Shown in pieces: positions 32,522 to 39,400 of a stretch of 40,323 nucleotides of DNA. The stretch is from Nocardia kruczakiae NBRC 101016 (lineage in GTDB: Bacteria; Actinomycetota; Actinomycetes; Mycobacteriales; Mycobacteriaceae), in NCBI RefSeq assembly GCF_001612965.1, contig NZ_BDBL01000059.1:1-40323 (forward strand), written 5' to 3'. The position numbers were made by a program, and so were the translations under genes. Every line of letters starts with the position of its first letter. The first letter of the stretch is position 1. The notes under the pieces are model-generated. The model was not told the origin of the DNA, searched no databases, and saw only the letters and a program-made list of their open reading frames with translations.

Positions 32522-32589
32522 TGAAACGGCGCTGCGGAAAATGCGCGCGCCGCTACAGAGCCAGTGGTTATTGCACGAGGTGGATGTGA
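32521..32589 (+). CDS. 22-residue Cys-containing micro-ORF
   Basis: ATG 32521 overlaps the preceding TGA by one base, and TGA ends the frame at 32589. The product, MKRRCGKCARRYRASGYC followed by four residues, has CxxC then one more Cys after nine residues, and eight basic residues. It resembles half of a zinc knuckle and could bind nucleic acid or a metal. It is the last plus-strand frame of the transfer operon. The translation coupling is good, but the size makes it uncertain. Confidence 0.35.
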   Translation: MKRRCGKCARRYRASGYCTRWM

Positions 32590-32625
32590 CATTTCTCGCT
32601 GAAGGTTGCTGGTCAAATTCTCTGA

Positions 32626-32949
32626 TCACCATAATTCCTGCCTTATTTCCACCCACGGCGGCCGTCGTATCGGTGTCTCCTGTATCGGCGGCCGGATGTC
32701 CTGCATACGCGGCAACACCTCAGTGTTCGCGTCCTCGCTACACCAGGGTTCAGGGTCGGCCGCGGCCGGCTGTGGGCGCTCTGTCCACTCGTCTTCATCG
32801 AGGAAAGCTTCATCCTCGTGCCGACCTTGTACGAACTCGCGGTGGCCAGCCGTGTGAGTGTGGTTCCACCACCCCCCAACTCGGAAGCTCAGCACCGCCG
32901 CGAACATAACGGAGCTTGGCCAGAGAACCAAGAGGAGCAGCCCACCCAC
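32626..32949 (-). CDS. small membrane-anchored acidic protein
   Basis: A 107-residue protein; GTG 32949 follows the previous stop by one base, so it is translationally coupled. A hydrophobic N-terminus (GGLLLLVLWPSSVMFAAVLSF, about 2-22) acts as a signal anchor. It is followed by an acidic, Pro-rich cytoplasmic or exported part (EDEAFLDEDEWTERP). One Cys. It is the third gene of a minus-strand trio convergent to the transfer operon. Family not recognised; the reading frame is supported by tight spacing and by codon use. Confidence 0.5.
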   Translation of the reverse strand: MGGLLLLVLWPSSVMFAAVLSFRVGGWWNHTHTAGHREFVQGRHEDEAFLDEDEWTERPQPAAADPEPWCSEDANTEVLPRMQDIRPPIQETPIRRPPWVEIRQELW

Positions 32950-32950
32950 C

Positions 32951-33148
32951 TCAGTCAGCCTCGATGGCCAGCAGGTATGCCGCTTCCAGATGCACCAAGC
33001 ACTCGTCGGGGTGATGGTGCCGATGGATGTGTCGCAGTTGCCAGGCCCGCTCCACGCTCAGCTCCATGAGGTACACCTGGCAGAGGAATTCGGCCAGCTT
33101 CCCATCCGCATGAACGAATGTCTTGTACGGCAGGGAGTCTCGGGACAT
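32951..33148 (-). CDS. small His-rich hypothetical protein
   Basis: A 65-residue protein; ATG 33148 is preferred over an ATG at 33172 because GGGAG lies 6 bases upstream, and the previous stop (33151-33153) is 2 bases away. The chain is helical with a His cluster (RHIHRHHHPDECLVH), which could bind metal. No membrane segment. It lies in the middle of the minus-strand trio. Function unknown. Confidence 0.55.
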   Translation of the reverse strand: MSRDSLPYKTFVHADGKLAEFLCQVYLMELSVERAWQLRHIHRHHHPDECLVHLEAAYLLAIEAD

Positions 33149-33150
33149 CG

Positions 33151-33432
33151 TCACTCCCACAGTCCGCCGCATGGCAGCGATGGCAGTTCATCGGTCACGT
33201 TGTCATCGACGATGATTCGAAGCCCGAACTCCGAGTAGACGCCGCGCATTAGCTCGTCGGCCACGTTCTGCGCTTGTTCTGCCGACGCCCGGTAATCCAG
33301 CGTCAACGCGCCGGATTCGATGTGGATGTGGCGCGAATAGCCCATGTCCACTATCTCCGTTCCGTTGGGTGGCCAAAATTTCTGGTAACGAGGGTGAACG
33401 GTGATCGGCACAACAGCCATACGCGAGCCCAT
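33151..33432 (-). CDS. hypothetical protein, first gene of minus-strand trio
   Basis: About 93 residues from ATG 33432; alternatives are TTG 33462 and ATG 33420. I choose 33432 because a palindrome with an embedded -10-like TATACC lies directly upstream (33438-33455), which would make a leaderless or near-leaderless transcript; 33462 would place that site inside the gene. The protein has a mixed alpha/beta pattern (GYSRHIHIESGALTLDYRAS, then a helix, then LRIIVDDNV) and ends CGGLWE. No family recognised. It diverges from the NUDIX gene. Confidence 0.55.
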   Translation of the reverse strand: MGSRMAVVPITVHPRYQKFWPPNGTEIVDMGYSRHIHIESGALTLDYRASAEQAQNVADELMRGVYSEFGLRIIVDDNVTDELPSLPCGGLWE

Positions 33433-33440
33433 TGGTCGGT

Positions 33441-33455
33441 ATACGCCGGGCGTAT
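33441..33455. promoter_or_regulatory. 15-bp palindrome, candidate operator between trio and NUDIX gene
   Basis: ATACGCC and GGCGTAT are perfect inverted halves around one G. It overlaps a -10-like TATACC for the minus-strand gene, so a bound regulator would block that promoter. The XRE regulator at 37964 is the only local regulator; a site with related GTATA elements lies before that gene. Confidence 0.4.
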
Positions 33456-33498
33456 GGGCCAACGGATGGTCGGCGAATAGGGTCAGCCTGCTTCCGTC

Positions 33499-33527
33499 TT
33501 GTCATAAAACCGCAGGTCAAATACCAT
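33499..33527 (+). promoter_or_regulatory. promoter of the NUDIX/PfkB genes
   Basis: TTGTCA (33499-33504) and TACCAT (33522-33527) have a 17-base spacer, close to the vegetative consensus. The start would be near 33534, which leaves a leader of about 13 bases with AAGGTGG before ATG 33547. This rules out the upstream ATG at 33526, which lies inside the -10 box. Confidence 0.55.
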
Positions 33528-33546
33528 GGAAGGTGGATTTATTTTC

Positions 33547-34014
33547 ATGACCGACACTGTTGCTCCGCAGACCACTAGGTCAAAACCCCAGCGTCACAAG
33601 GTGACAGGGGATGTGCACCTCGTATTGCGCCGAGGCAGCGAGGTCCTGTTCGGCCAGCGCCAGAACACCGGCTTCGAGGATGGAGCCTGGCATCTGCCAA
33701 GCGGACACCTCGAAGCCGACGAGTCTGTCATCGACGCACTGATCCGCGAGGCTGAGGAAGAAATCGGGGTCATCATCAAGTCTGAAGATGTCCACTTCGC
33801 ACACATTATGCACAACTCTTCCTCCGGTGGCCGCATGGCATTTTTCTTCATCGTGCGGGCCTGGAAGGGTGATCCCGAGAATCGGGAACCAGAAAAGTGT
33901 ACTGAGCTGCACTGGTTTTCGGCGGATGAGCTGCCAGACCACATGATCGACTACTGCCGTGAGGCGATGGAGCACATCGCCCACAGTCGGTCTTTTTCCG
34001 TCTACGGCTGGTAA
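33547..34014 (+). CDS. NUDIX hydrolase
   Basis: A 155-residue protein starting ATG 33547. It has a complete NUDIX box, GX5EX7REUXEEXGU, at 53-75: Gly53, Glu59, Arg67-Glu68, Glu71-Glu72 and Gly74. NUDIX enzymes split nucleoside diphosphates linked to another group; the binding of a metal by the box glutamates is general to the family. The length is that of a single-domain member. VHFAHIMHNSS and CTELHWFSADELP are typical later strands of the fold. The substrate cannot be read from sequence. It is followed after two bases by the PfkB-like gene and so is probably made with it. Confidence 0.9.
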   Translation: MTDTVAPQTTRSKPQRHKVTGDVHLVLRRGSEVLFGQRQNTGFEDGAWHLPSGHLEADESVIDALIREAEEEIGVIIKSEDVHFAHIMHNSSSGGRMAFFFIVRAWKGDPENREPEKCTELHWFSADELPDHMIDYCREAMEHIAHSRSFSVYGW

Positions 34015-34016
34015 CG

Positions 34017-34943
34017 ATGGGCAATCCGTCTGGGCCAGTGGTGTGCGTCAGCTACTTGGCACTCGCCGAACTCTGGTCCGTCCCCCAGTTCCCGCGTCCC
34101 AACCACGGGGCCGAAATCAGAAGTATCGAGTGGTCGGTGGCGGCTGACGGGCCGATGACAGCGGCGACGCTCGCCGCGATGGGAGCGCCAGTTCGCCTGA
34201 TTGCCAACGACGTTGGCGCCGACGAGCACGGAAAGTTCGTTACGGGATGGCTTGGTGACCGCGACGTCCAGCCCGGCTACATCCTTCGTCCAACGGTCGC
34301 GACACCACGAATTGTGGTCACGGCCGACGACCAGCACACCCGGACGTGGTTTGCCCATCTGCCAGAGGTAGTGGCCAGTCTGGAGCGTGCCGACCTGGCG
34401 CCGATCGCTGAGGCGTCGTTCCTGTACCTGGATTGCTACGAGCTGATCGAGCCGACCGTAGTCCGTGTCATCGGGGCCGGCCGCACCGCCGAGGTGCCGA
34501 TGCTGCTCAACCTGGGCGGCTCGAAACTTTCTGCGACCGTCAAACGGGCACTCGACGGGTACGGCAATCTCCTTGTCCAAACCAACGTCGATGACGACGA
34601 CCGCGAACACGCCCCTGCGCTGGCGACGGCGCTCCTGAGCGAAACCGACGCGGCGTGGGTGATCGTGACGGCTGGTGCATCCGGCGCGGTAGCGGTAAGC
34701 CACTCGGAAGAAATTGCGGTACAGGCATTTCCGGTAGAGGTTCGCCATACACACTGTGCGGGTGCGGCCTTTTCAGCCGGGTTGCTCTACGGCCAGCGGG
34801 CAGGGTGGGCGATGGAACGAAGTATGGTTCTGGGATCGGCCAGCGGGGCACTGCGGTGTGCACGACACCACAGCGCCCCGCTGCCGAGCCTGGTCGAACT
34901 GCTGGCGATGCTCCCAAGGGAAGAACGTTCAGTAGCGAGTTGA
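34017..34943 (+). CDS. PfkB-family sugar-kinase fold protein lacking catalytic Asp
   Basis: A 308-residue protein; the ATG follows the NUDIX stop by two bases. The PfkB/ribokinase fold is seen in MTAATLAAMGAPVRLIANDVG (47-67), VIVTAGASGAVAV (215-227) and the C-terminal motif. That last motif should read DTTGAGDAF but is HTHCAGAAF (244-252), so the catalytic base Asp is Ala250 and the first Asp is His244. Phosphoryl transfer is therefore doubtful. It may be a binding protein for a nucleoside or sugar, or a regulatory partner of the kinases downstream. A 146-bp space follows, with an AT-rich ATAAATTAC before the peptide gene. Confidence 0.85.
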   Translation: MGNPSGPVVCVSYLALAELWSVPQFPRPNHGAEIRSIEWSVAADGPMTAATLAAMGAPVRLIANDVGADEHGKFVTGWLGDRDVQPGYILRPTVATPRIVVTADDQHTRTWFAHLPEVVASLERADLAPIAEASFLYLDCYELIEPTVVRVIGAGRTAEVPMLLNLGGSKLSATVKRALDGYGNLLVQTNVDDDDREHAPALATALLSETDAAWVIVTAGASGAVAVSHSEEIAVQAFPVEVRHTHCAGAAFSAGLLYGQRAGWAMERSMVLGSASGALRCARHHSAPLPSLVELLAMLPREERSVAS

Positions 34944-35089
34944 CCTGCCGCAGTGCGCCTCTGCACATCGCGTCGCCGATTCTTGTCGTCGAGCGGGCGT
35001 ACAGTGGGCTCGTGCCCGTCGCGTGGGAGCCGTTTGCCCTGATGGGACGCATAAATTACTGGGTGCTATTTCGGTCGGAAGGACCAATG

Positions 35090-35221
35090 ATGGCAACGGG
35101 TAAGAAGGCCGCCAGCGAGGCTGGCAAGGAGTTGGGCAACAAGAAGTCGACCAAGGCGGAGAAGAGCGTCGCGGCCAGCGATCTGGCTCAGGCCAAGAAA
35201 GGCAAGGGCAAGAAGAGCTAA
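35090..35221 (+). CDS. 43-residue Lys-rich peptide, candidate precursor
   Basis: ATG 35090 (an ATG directly before it at 35087 is too close to the GGAAGGA signal) to TAA 35221. The peptide has 12 Lys of 43 residues, with Ala, Ser and Gly, ends KKGKGKKS, and has no Cys, Trp, Tyr, Phe, His, Arg or Pro. It has its own ribosome-binding site and a strong terminator 9 bases after the stop, so it is a separately expressed gene. A radical SAM/SPASM, a cupin and a kinase-like protein are encoded convergently next to it. It is thus a candidate substrate or carrier peptide of those enzymes. Alternatively it may be a small basic nucleic-acid-binding protein. Confidence 0.6.
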   Translation: MATGKKAASEAGKELGNKKSTKAEKSVAASDLAQAKKGKGKKS

Positions 35222-35230
35222 CTCCGAGCC

Positions 35231-35270
35231 GCATCGGCCCTCCTCGACCGCAGACGAGGAGGGCCGATGC
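35231..35270. terminator. bidirectional 16-bp stem-loop
   Basis: GCATCGGCCCTCCTCG (35231-35246) pairs perfectly with 35255-35270 around an 8-base loop; outer CTCCG (35222-35226) and CGGAG (35275-35279) extend it. It lies between the peptide stop and the end of the convergent cupin gene, so it can end transcripts from both sides. Confidence 0.8.
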
Positions 35271-35283
35271 CGTGCGGAGCGGG

Positions 35284-35946
35284 CTACAGCACATTCCACT
35301 CACTGAGCCACCCGGTCACTTCCGCGAACCGCGTTCGGCTCATCTGCTTGGCTCTAGCCTCCTGTTCTGACTCGTCTTCGGCCCCGAACTGCCACCACGC
35401 TTCATTCGTATGGCGATCCATCACCAGGAATTTGTCTTTCACTGCCGGCCCCCGGATTACCAGGCTCGCCGCGAACGGGTCTGCCACGACCGCATGCACC
35501 ATCGAGTGGTGCAGGGCGTACGTGGTGCCGATAGGTTCTTCGCGGACGTGCAGCACCGGCAGCTTGGTCGGCTCCACCTGTTCGTCCAGCTCGGCGTTGC
35601 CGAACAGGTAGTGCCTATAGTGCCCGCGCAGAATTCTGCTGGCGTAGCTCCAACGGTGATTGTGCGGCCGGTCGAAATACCCCGGCAGGAAGACGTGCAG
35701 CCGCACCCGCACACCGGGATCGTCCTCGCTGGCAAGCACGATTTTGTCCAGGATGTCGTAGTGCTCACAAAGGTTCATCAGCTCGGGTCGGTTCGGCAGG
35801 TCGTTCAGCCGGCCGCGGACTATGCTTGGGTTCGCCGCCAGCCGATCCAGCGCTTCCCGGCACATCATCTCGACTTCGTCGATATCCTCCCAGTCGATCC
35901 AGCGCAGTGCTTCAACTACGTGGTCCATGTCGTCCATGAAGGTCAC
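35284..35946 (-). CDS. cupin-fold protein
   Basis: A 220-residue protein; GTG 35946 overlaps the radical SAM stop (ATG 35937 with GGAG is an alternative). Helical residues 1-65 precede a cupin. The first motif, GYFDRPHNH (89-97), fits G-X5-HXH, with His95 and His97 as metal ligands. The usual Glu is missing, as in some 3-His dioxygenase-type cupins. His146, His147 or His151 in LHHSMVHAV may give the third ligand. The tail (190-220) is acidic then basic. Such proteins bind Fe or other metals and act as dioxygenases or isomerases. It is the last gene of the kinase-like/radical SAM/cupin operon; a role after the radical SAM step is inferred. Confidence 0.8.
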   Translation of the reverse strand: MTFMDDMDHVVEALRWIDWEDIDEVEMMCREALDRLAANPSIVRGRLNDLPNRPELMNLCEHYDILDKIVLASEDDPGVRVRLHVFLPGYFDRPHNHRWSYASRILRGHYRHYLFGNAELDEQVEPTKLPVLHVREEPIGTTYALHHSMVHAVVADPFAASLVIRGPAVKDKFLVMDRHTNEAWWQFGAEDESEQEARAKQMSRTRFAEVTGWLSEWNVL

Positions 35947-37088
35947 TCCTCAGGCTTTGCGCTGGATTTCCACAACCGGCAGACCGGCACGATGTCCTCG
36001 TAGGCGGCGCAGGACGATTCGCCCATGATGACCTCCTCGGCCGGGCATCCGCCCATGCAGCCGCTCGATTTGCAGCCACCGCAGGAACTTTCGTTCAGGA
36101 CACTGGTGAACAAGTCGAACTCGTTGACACCGTGGTTGAGCTGCACCTGTCCGTCCGTCGTCTGCGCGAAGTGCAGATCGGTATCGAACAGGTACGAGCA
36201 GACGTAGCAGCGGCCGTCCGGGAAGATCGAAATCCGATCCAACGTCCGGCCGATACAGCCTTGATACCCCTCGGCGGCGTAGCGCTCCATCTGGTCACGC
36301 CGGGCGTACGTCGGCTGGTACCACACTCGCGTGTTGTATTGCGGCGCAACTTTATTCAGTCGGTCGCAGAAGACGACCCACTCCGGCGGCGTCATTGCCA
36401 TCTCCGGGTTGCCGTGTCCGGTGCCGATAGTCGAGAAGACGTGGAATTTCACCAGGCTCACGCCGAGCACATCGGCAATGTCGAGTAGCTGCACGACGTC
36501 ACGCTCGTTGGCCTTGTTAACTGTGCAGATTATCCGCACATCAAATCCGCGTTCGGCCAACTCGCGTGTGGTTTCCATGGCTTCATCGAAGGTGCCTGCA
36601 CCACGCACGCCATCGTGCGTGGCCTGACTGCCACCATCCAGGCTGACCTGCACGTAGGCGAAGTCATCGGGGGCAAGCTGCCGGAAGCGTCGCAGCGCCG
36701 GTTTTTGAGCGTTCGTCGTGGTGATGACGTGCTCATAGCCCAATTTCTTGCTGAGCCGGATCGCTTCGCAGTAGTGCGGGTGGAGGGTCGGTTCGCCGCC
36801 GAGGATGGTCAGTTTGCTCCCGCCCAGCCGGCGCCAGGTGGTGAGCGTGTCCACGATCTTCGGCAGGGGCATCTTCAGCGCCCGATCCAGACGTTCACCC
36901 ATATAGCAGTGCTCGCAGCGCAGTTGGCACGCTTCGGTGATGTACAGGTAGACGTTGCGGAAGCGGCCATACGGCACGCGGTCGATCTTCTGTGGCTCCG
37001 GGACGTTCGCGCCTCTCGGCATCCGGGCGTGGCCGTAGCCATTGCTCTTCGGTTTCAGCGACGGCATGGGCAGGTCGGTACTGGTCAT
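35943..37088 (-). CDS. radical SAM/SPASM enzyme
   Basis: A 381-residue protein; ATG 37088 overlaps the preceding stop. The radical SAM cluster motif is CQLRCEHC (Cys54, Cys58, Cys61), with GGEP (97-100) and LDGG (150-153) on later strands. The C-terminal part has a SPASM-type Cys array: Cys278, Cys294, Cys297, Cys336, Cys339, Cys344, Cys348, Cys360 and Cys370, enough for auxiliary iron-sulfur clusters. SPASM proteins modify peptides (sactipeptides, PQQ, mycofactocin, streptide) or act as anaerobic sulfatase-maturing enzymes. There is no RRE-like domain in the protein. The convergent Lys-rich peptide is the nearest candidate substrate. Confidence 0.9.
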   Translation of the reverse strand: MTSTDLPMPSLKPKSNGYGHARMPRGANVPEPQKIDRVPYGRFRNVYLYITEACQLRCEHCYMGERLDRALKMPLPKIVDTLTTWRRLGGSKLTILGGEPTLHPHYCEAIRLSKKLGYEHVITTTNAQKPALRRFRQLAPDDFAYVQVSLDGGSQATHDGVRGAGTFDEAMETTRELAERGFDVRIICTVNKANERDVVQLLDIADVLGVSLVKFHVFSTIGTGHGNPEMAMTPPEWVVFCDRLNKVAPQYNTRVWYQPTYARRDQMERYAAEGYQGCIGRTLDRISIFPDGRCYVCSYLFDTDLHFAQTTDGQVQLNHGVNEFDLFTSVLNESSCGGCKSSGCMGGCPAEEVIMGESSCAAYEDIVPVCRLWKSSAKPEE

Positions 37089-37768
37089 GACACTGGGCTC
37101 CGTGAAATAAGCAGGGGCGCAAGCAGGTTGGCCGCGCTGTCAATGGTGTTGGTGGTGTCGAGCTGGGTAATAGTGAGGCCGGAGGAGGTGAAGCAATCCC
37201 GGATGCCTTCGGCCGCTTGGTGGTAGCGCTGGAGGCGGGCTTTGAACAGTCGCGGTGAATCTCCTCGCCGTGGATGCAGCAGGCCGCCGCACCGGGCGCA
37301 GGTCCAGGTGTCCTCGGTTGTCGGAATGGCAGGCAAGCGAGGGTCACGGATCGGATCGCGTTCGCACTGGTGACAGACTTTGCGACTGCGGGCCCGCTGT
37401 TTCAGCGTTCGAACGTCGGTCACGACTTCGATGGGCTCAATGTGAACCCGTGGGATAAGCGGCCAGACGGTGGCAAGTAGTTGGCCGACCTGTGAGCCGG
37501 AGCCGGGGAAATTGTCGAGCAGCACGGTGTGCACAGTGGGGTCGGCCTGGACGGTGGCGAAGTAGGACCGGAGTGCATCGGCGACCGTGAACTCATCAAT
37601 CCAACCAAGCCGGGCGCTGTCGGTGGCGGTGGCGGCAAGAACCTCCTTCGGTACCTGTTCGCGAAGACGAAAAATTGTTCGGCCTGGCGATAAGCCGAGG
37701 TGAAGGGTGAGGGTGGTTTTTCCGGCGGCCGGTGGGCCGAATATGGGCACTACCAGACTCAATGGCAT
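37085..37768 (-). CDS. adenylate-kinase-like P-loop protein with zinc-ribbon LID
   Basis: A 227-residue protein from ATG 37768, which has AAAGGGG upstream; a longer frame exists but starts in low-complexity DNA. Walker A is FGPPAAGKT (10-18). DNFPGSGSQVGQL (85-97) corresponds to the DGFPRxxxQA motif of adenylate kinase, with Gly in place of the substrate-binding Arg. The LID has Cys132, Cys135, Cys157 and Cys160, a zinc-ribbon pattern as in bacterial adenylate kinases. RGDSPRLFKARLQRY corresponds to the R-x-DD-x-RL-x-Y region. It probably phosphorylates an NMP-like or other small substrate. It starts the operon with the radical SAM and cupin genes. Confidence 0.85.
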   Translation of the reverse strand: MPLSLVVPIFGPPAAGKTTLTLHLGLSPGRTIFRLREQVPKEVLAATATDSARLGWIDEFTVADALRSYFATVQADPTVHTVLLDNFPGSGSQVGQLLATVWPLIPRVHIEPIEVVTDVRTLKQRARSRKVCHQCERDPIRDPRLPAIPTTEDTWTCARCGGLLHPRRGDSPRLFKARLQRYHQAAEGIRDCFTSSGLTITQLDTTNTIDSAANLLAPLLISRSPVS

Positions 37769-37857
37769 GGCCAAACCCCTTTCGATAGGACCGGGTGTGT
37801 CCGGTCCCAAGGGTCGGGTTCGGGCGGGAATGCCACCACGACCACGGCGAATCCGGG

Positions 37858-37876
37858 GTATACATAAAGCGTATAT
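37858..37876. promoter_or_regulatory. repeated GTATA elements in the divergent promoter region
   Basis: GTATAC (37858-37863) and GTATAT (37871-37876) are 13 bases apart, in an AT-rich pocket between the kinase-like gene and the XRE/TPR gene. They may be operator half sites or the -10 boxes of divergent promoters. A related GTATAC lies at 33439-33444 before the minus-strand trio. Confidence 0.35.
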
Positions 37877-37963
37877 TCGGGCGGGGAATCCAGTGGTAGC
37901 GTCGTTTGACAAGGGCGAACGGGGGTGGCAAGGGCACCCCACGATCAACATCGGAGTGGCCCC

Positions 37964-39400
37964 ATGACACGCGTACCCGATCAGCAACGCTACTGCGTCC
38001 GCTGCGGGAGTAGACTCAACAGCTACAACGACGAATCATTATGCAGCCCTTGCGCAGTCGGCGTTCGAAGCGAACTTCATCGGCCTCCAGCCGTGCCGCT
38101 TTCCTTCTGGCATACCGATCAGATGCGCGATGCACTCGCGACCTGGCACCTGGGACGCGTGATCTTCGCCTATCGCAATCACCCGTACCATCGGCAGCCC
38201 TTGCCACAGGAGCGGGTCGCGGACTGGCTCGGTATCACGCAAGCCCAGCTCAGCCGACTGGAGAAGGGGCCAGCGCCGGAACATCTTTCCAAGTTGCGGC
38301 GCTGGGCGCAGAGGCTGGCTATACCGCCCGAGCTGCTGTGGTTCAAGCTGCCGGGGGCCGAGGTCGCTACGCTCGAAGATGTGAAGCGCCAAGATTTTCT
38401 TCGTGCGGCCCTTGGCGTCACGGTGACAGGTGCCGCTGCGCCGCTGCTTGAACTGCTGAGCACACTCGAACCCACGCCAGTACCGTCCACTGTCGGCCTG
38501 ACCGAGATCGAGCAGATACGGCAAACCGCCCGCGAGTTCAGCACCTGGGACCACACATACGGAGGTGGGCTGGTTCGCGAAGCTGTCGGGGCGCAACTCC
38601 GGTACGCGGTCAACTTGCTCAACGCCCGTTGCCCGGAAAAATACCGCTCTGAACTTCAGAGCGCGGTGGGGTTCCTCGGCCACACTGCGGCGTTCATGGC
38701 CTTCGACGCCTACGCGCACGCCGATGCTCGGAGCATGTTCCGGTTGGCGTGGACCTGCGCTGAAGAAGCCGGCGATTGGCACCTTCGTGGCAAGGTGCTC
38801 TCATCCATGGCCCGCCAAGCTATCTGGTGTGGCAGTGCCGATGACGGGCTGACATACATCGAACTTGCCATGGTGCGCTCTGATCGCCTGACCGCAACCG
38901 AGCGCGCCATGTTGCATTCGGCGAGGGCCCGGGCCCTCGCCAAGCTGCACCGGGTTGAGGAAGCAGTCCAGGCGGTTGGGCAAGCGGATGAGGAATTTTC
39001 TCACGCTTCGCCGCAGAACGATCCACCTTGGATGAGCTATTACGACGCGGCGCAGCACTCCGGCGACACCGGACACGCACTGTTCGATCTTGCCCTCGAG
39101 GGGCAATTTGTCACCGAGGCCCGCTCGCGGTTGGAGAGCGCAGTGCACGGCCACACCGAGGCCTACGTTCGGTCGAAGGCGATCTCCGGCATCAAACTCG
39201 CGTCGCTCACGATGGCGACAGGCGACCCAAGCGAGGCCGCCCAACTCGGAAGCGCCGCCCTCCTCGATGCCGGGCATATCCGATCACGCCGTGCCGCAGA
39301 CGATCTGCGCGAGCTATCCAGATTTTCCGAACCACACAGCACCGCGACCGAAGTCGAGGAACTCCGCACCCGCATCGGTACAACCGTGGCCGCCGTATGA
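37964..39400 (+). CDS. zinc-ribbon/XRE/TPR regulator
   Basis: A 478-residue protein from ATG 37964 with GGAG upstream. Residues 11-30 hold a CxxC...CxxC ribbon (Cys11, Cys14, Cys27, Cys30). Residues 63-128 are an XRE-type HTH (QERVADWLGITQAQLSRLEKG). Residues 150-470 are helical with TPR-like repeats. This resembles Gram-positive regulators that sense a peptide or small molecule through a TPR part (Rgg/PlcR-like design), though with a zinc ribbon added. It diverges from the kinase-like operon and is coupled to the phosphotransferase gene by ATGA overlap. It is the likely regulator of the island. Confidence 0.85.
   Translation: MTRVPDQQRYCVRCGSRLNSYNDESLCSPCAVGVRSELHRPPAVPLSFWHTDQMRDALATWHLGRVIFAYRNHPYHRQPLPQERVADWLGITQAQLSRLEKGPAPEHLSKLRRWAQRLAIPPELLWFKLPGAEVATLEDVKRQDFLRAALGVTVTGAAAPLLELLSTLEPTPVPSTVGLTEIEQIRQTAREFSTWDHTYGGGLVREAVGAQLRYAVNLLNARCPEKYRSELQSAVGFLGHTAAFMAFDAYAHADARSMFRLAWTCAEEAGDWHLRGKVLSSMARQAIWCGSADDGLTYIELAMVRSDRLTATERAMLHSARARALAKLHRVEEAVQAVGQADEEFSHASPQNDPPWMSYYDAAQHSGDTGHALFDLALEGQFVTEARSRLESAVHGHTEAYVRSKAISGIKLASLTMATGDPSEAAQLGSAALLDAGHIRSRRAADDLRELSRFSEPHSTATEVEELRTRIGTTVAAV

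Noticed and set aside
34944..35089. Clear -35/-10 pair for the peptide gene
   Set aside because: AT-rich ATAAATTAC and several TTG hexamers are present, but spacings of 11-12 bases do not fit a normal promoter, so no site is annotated.
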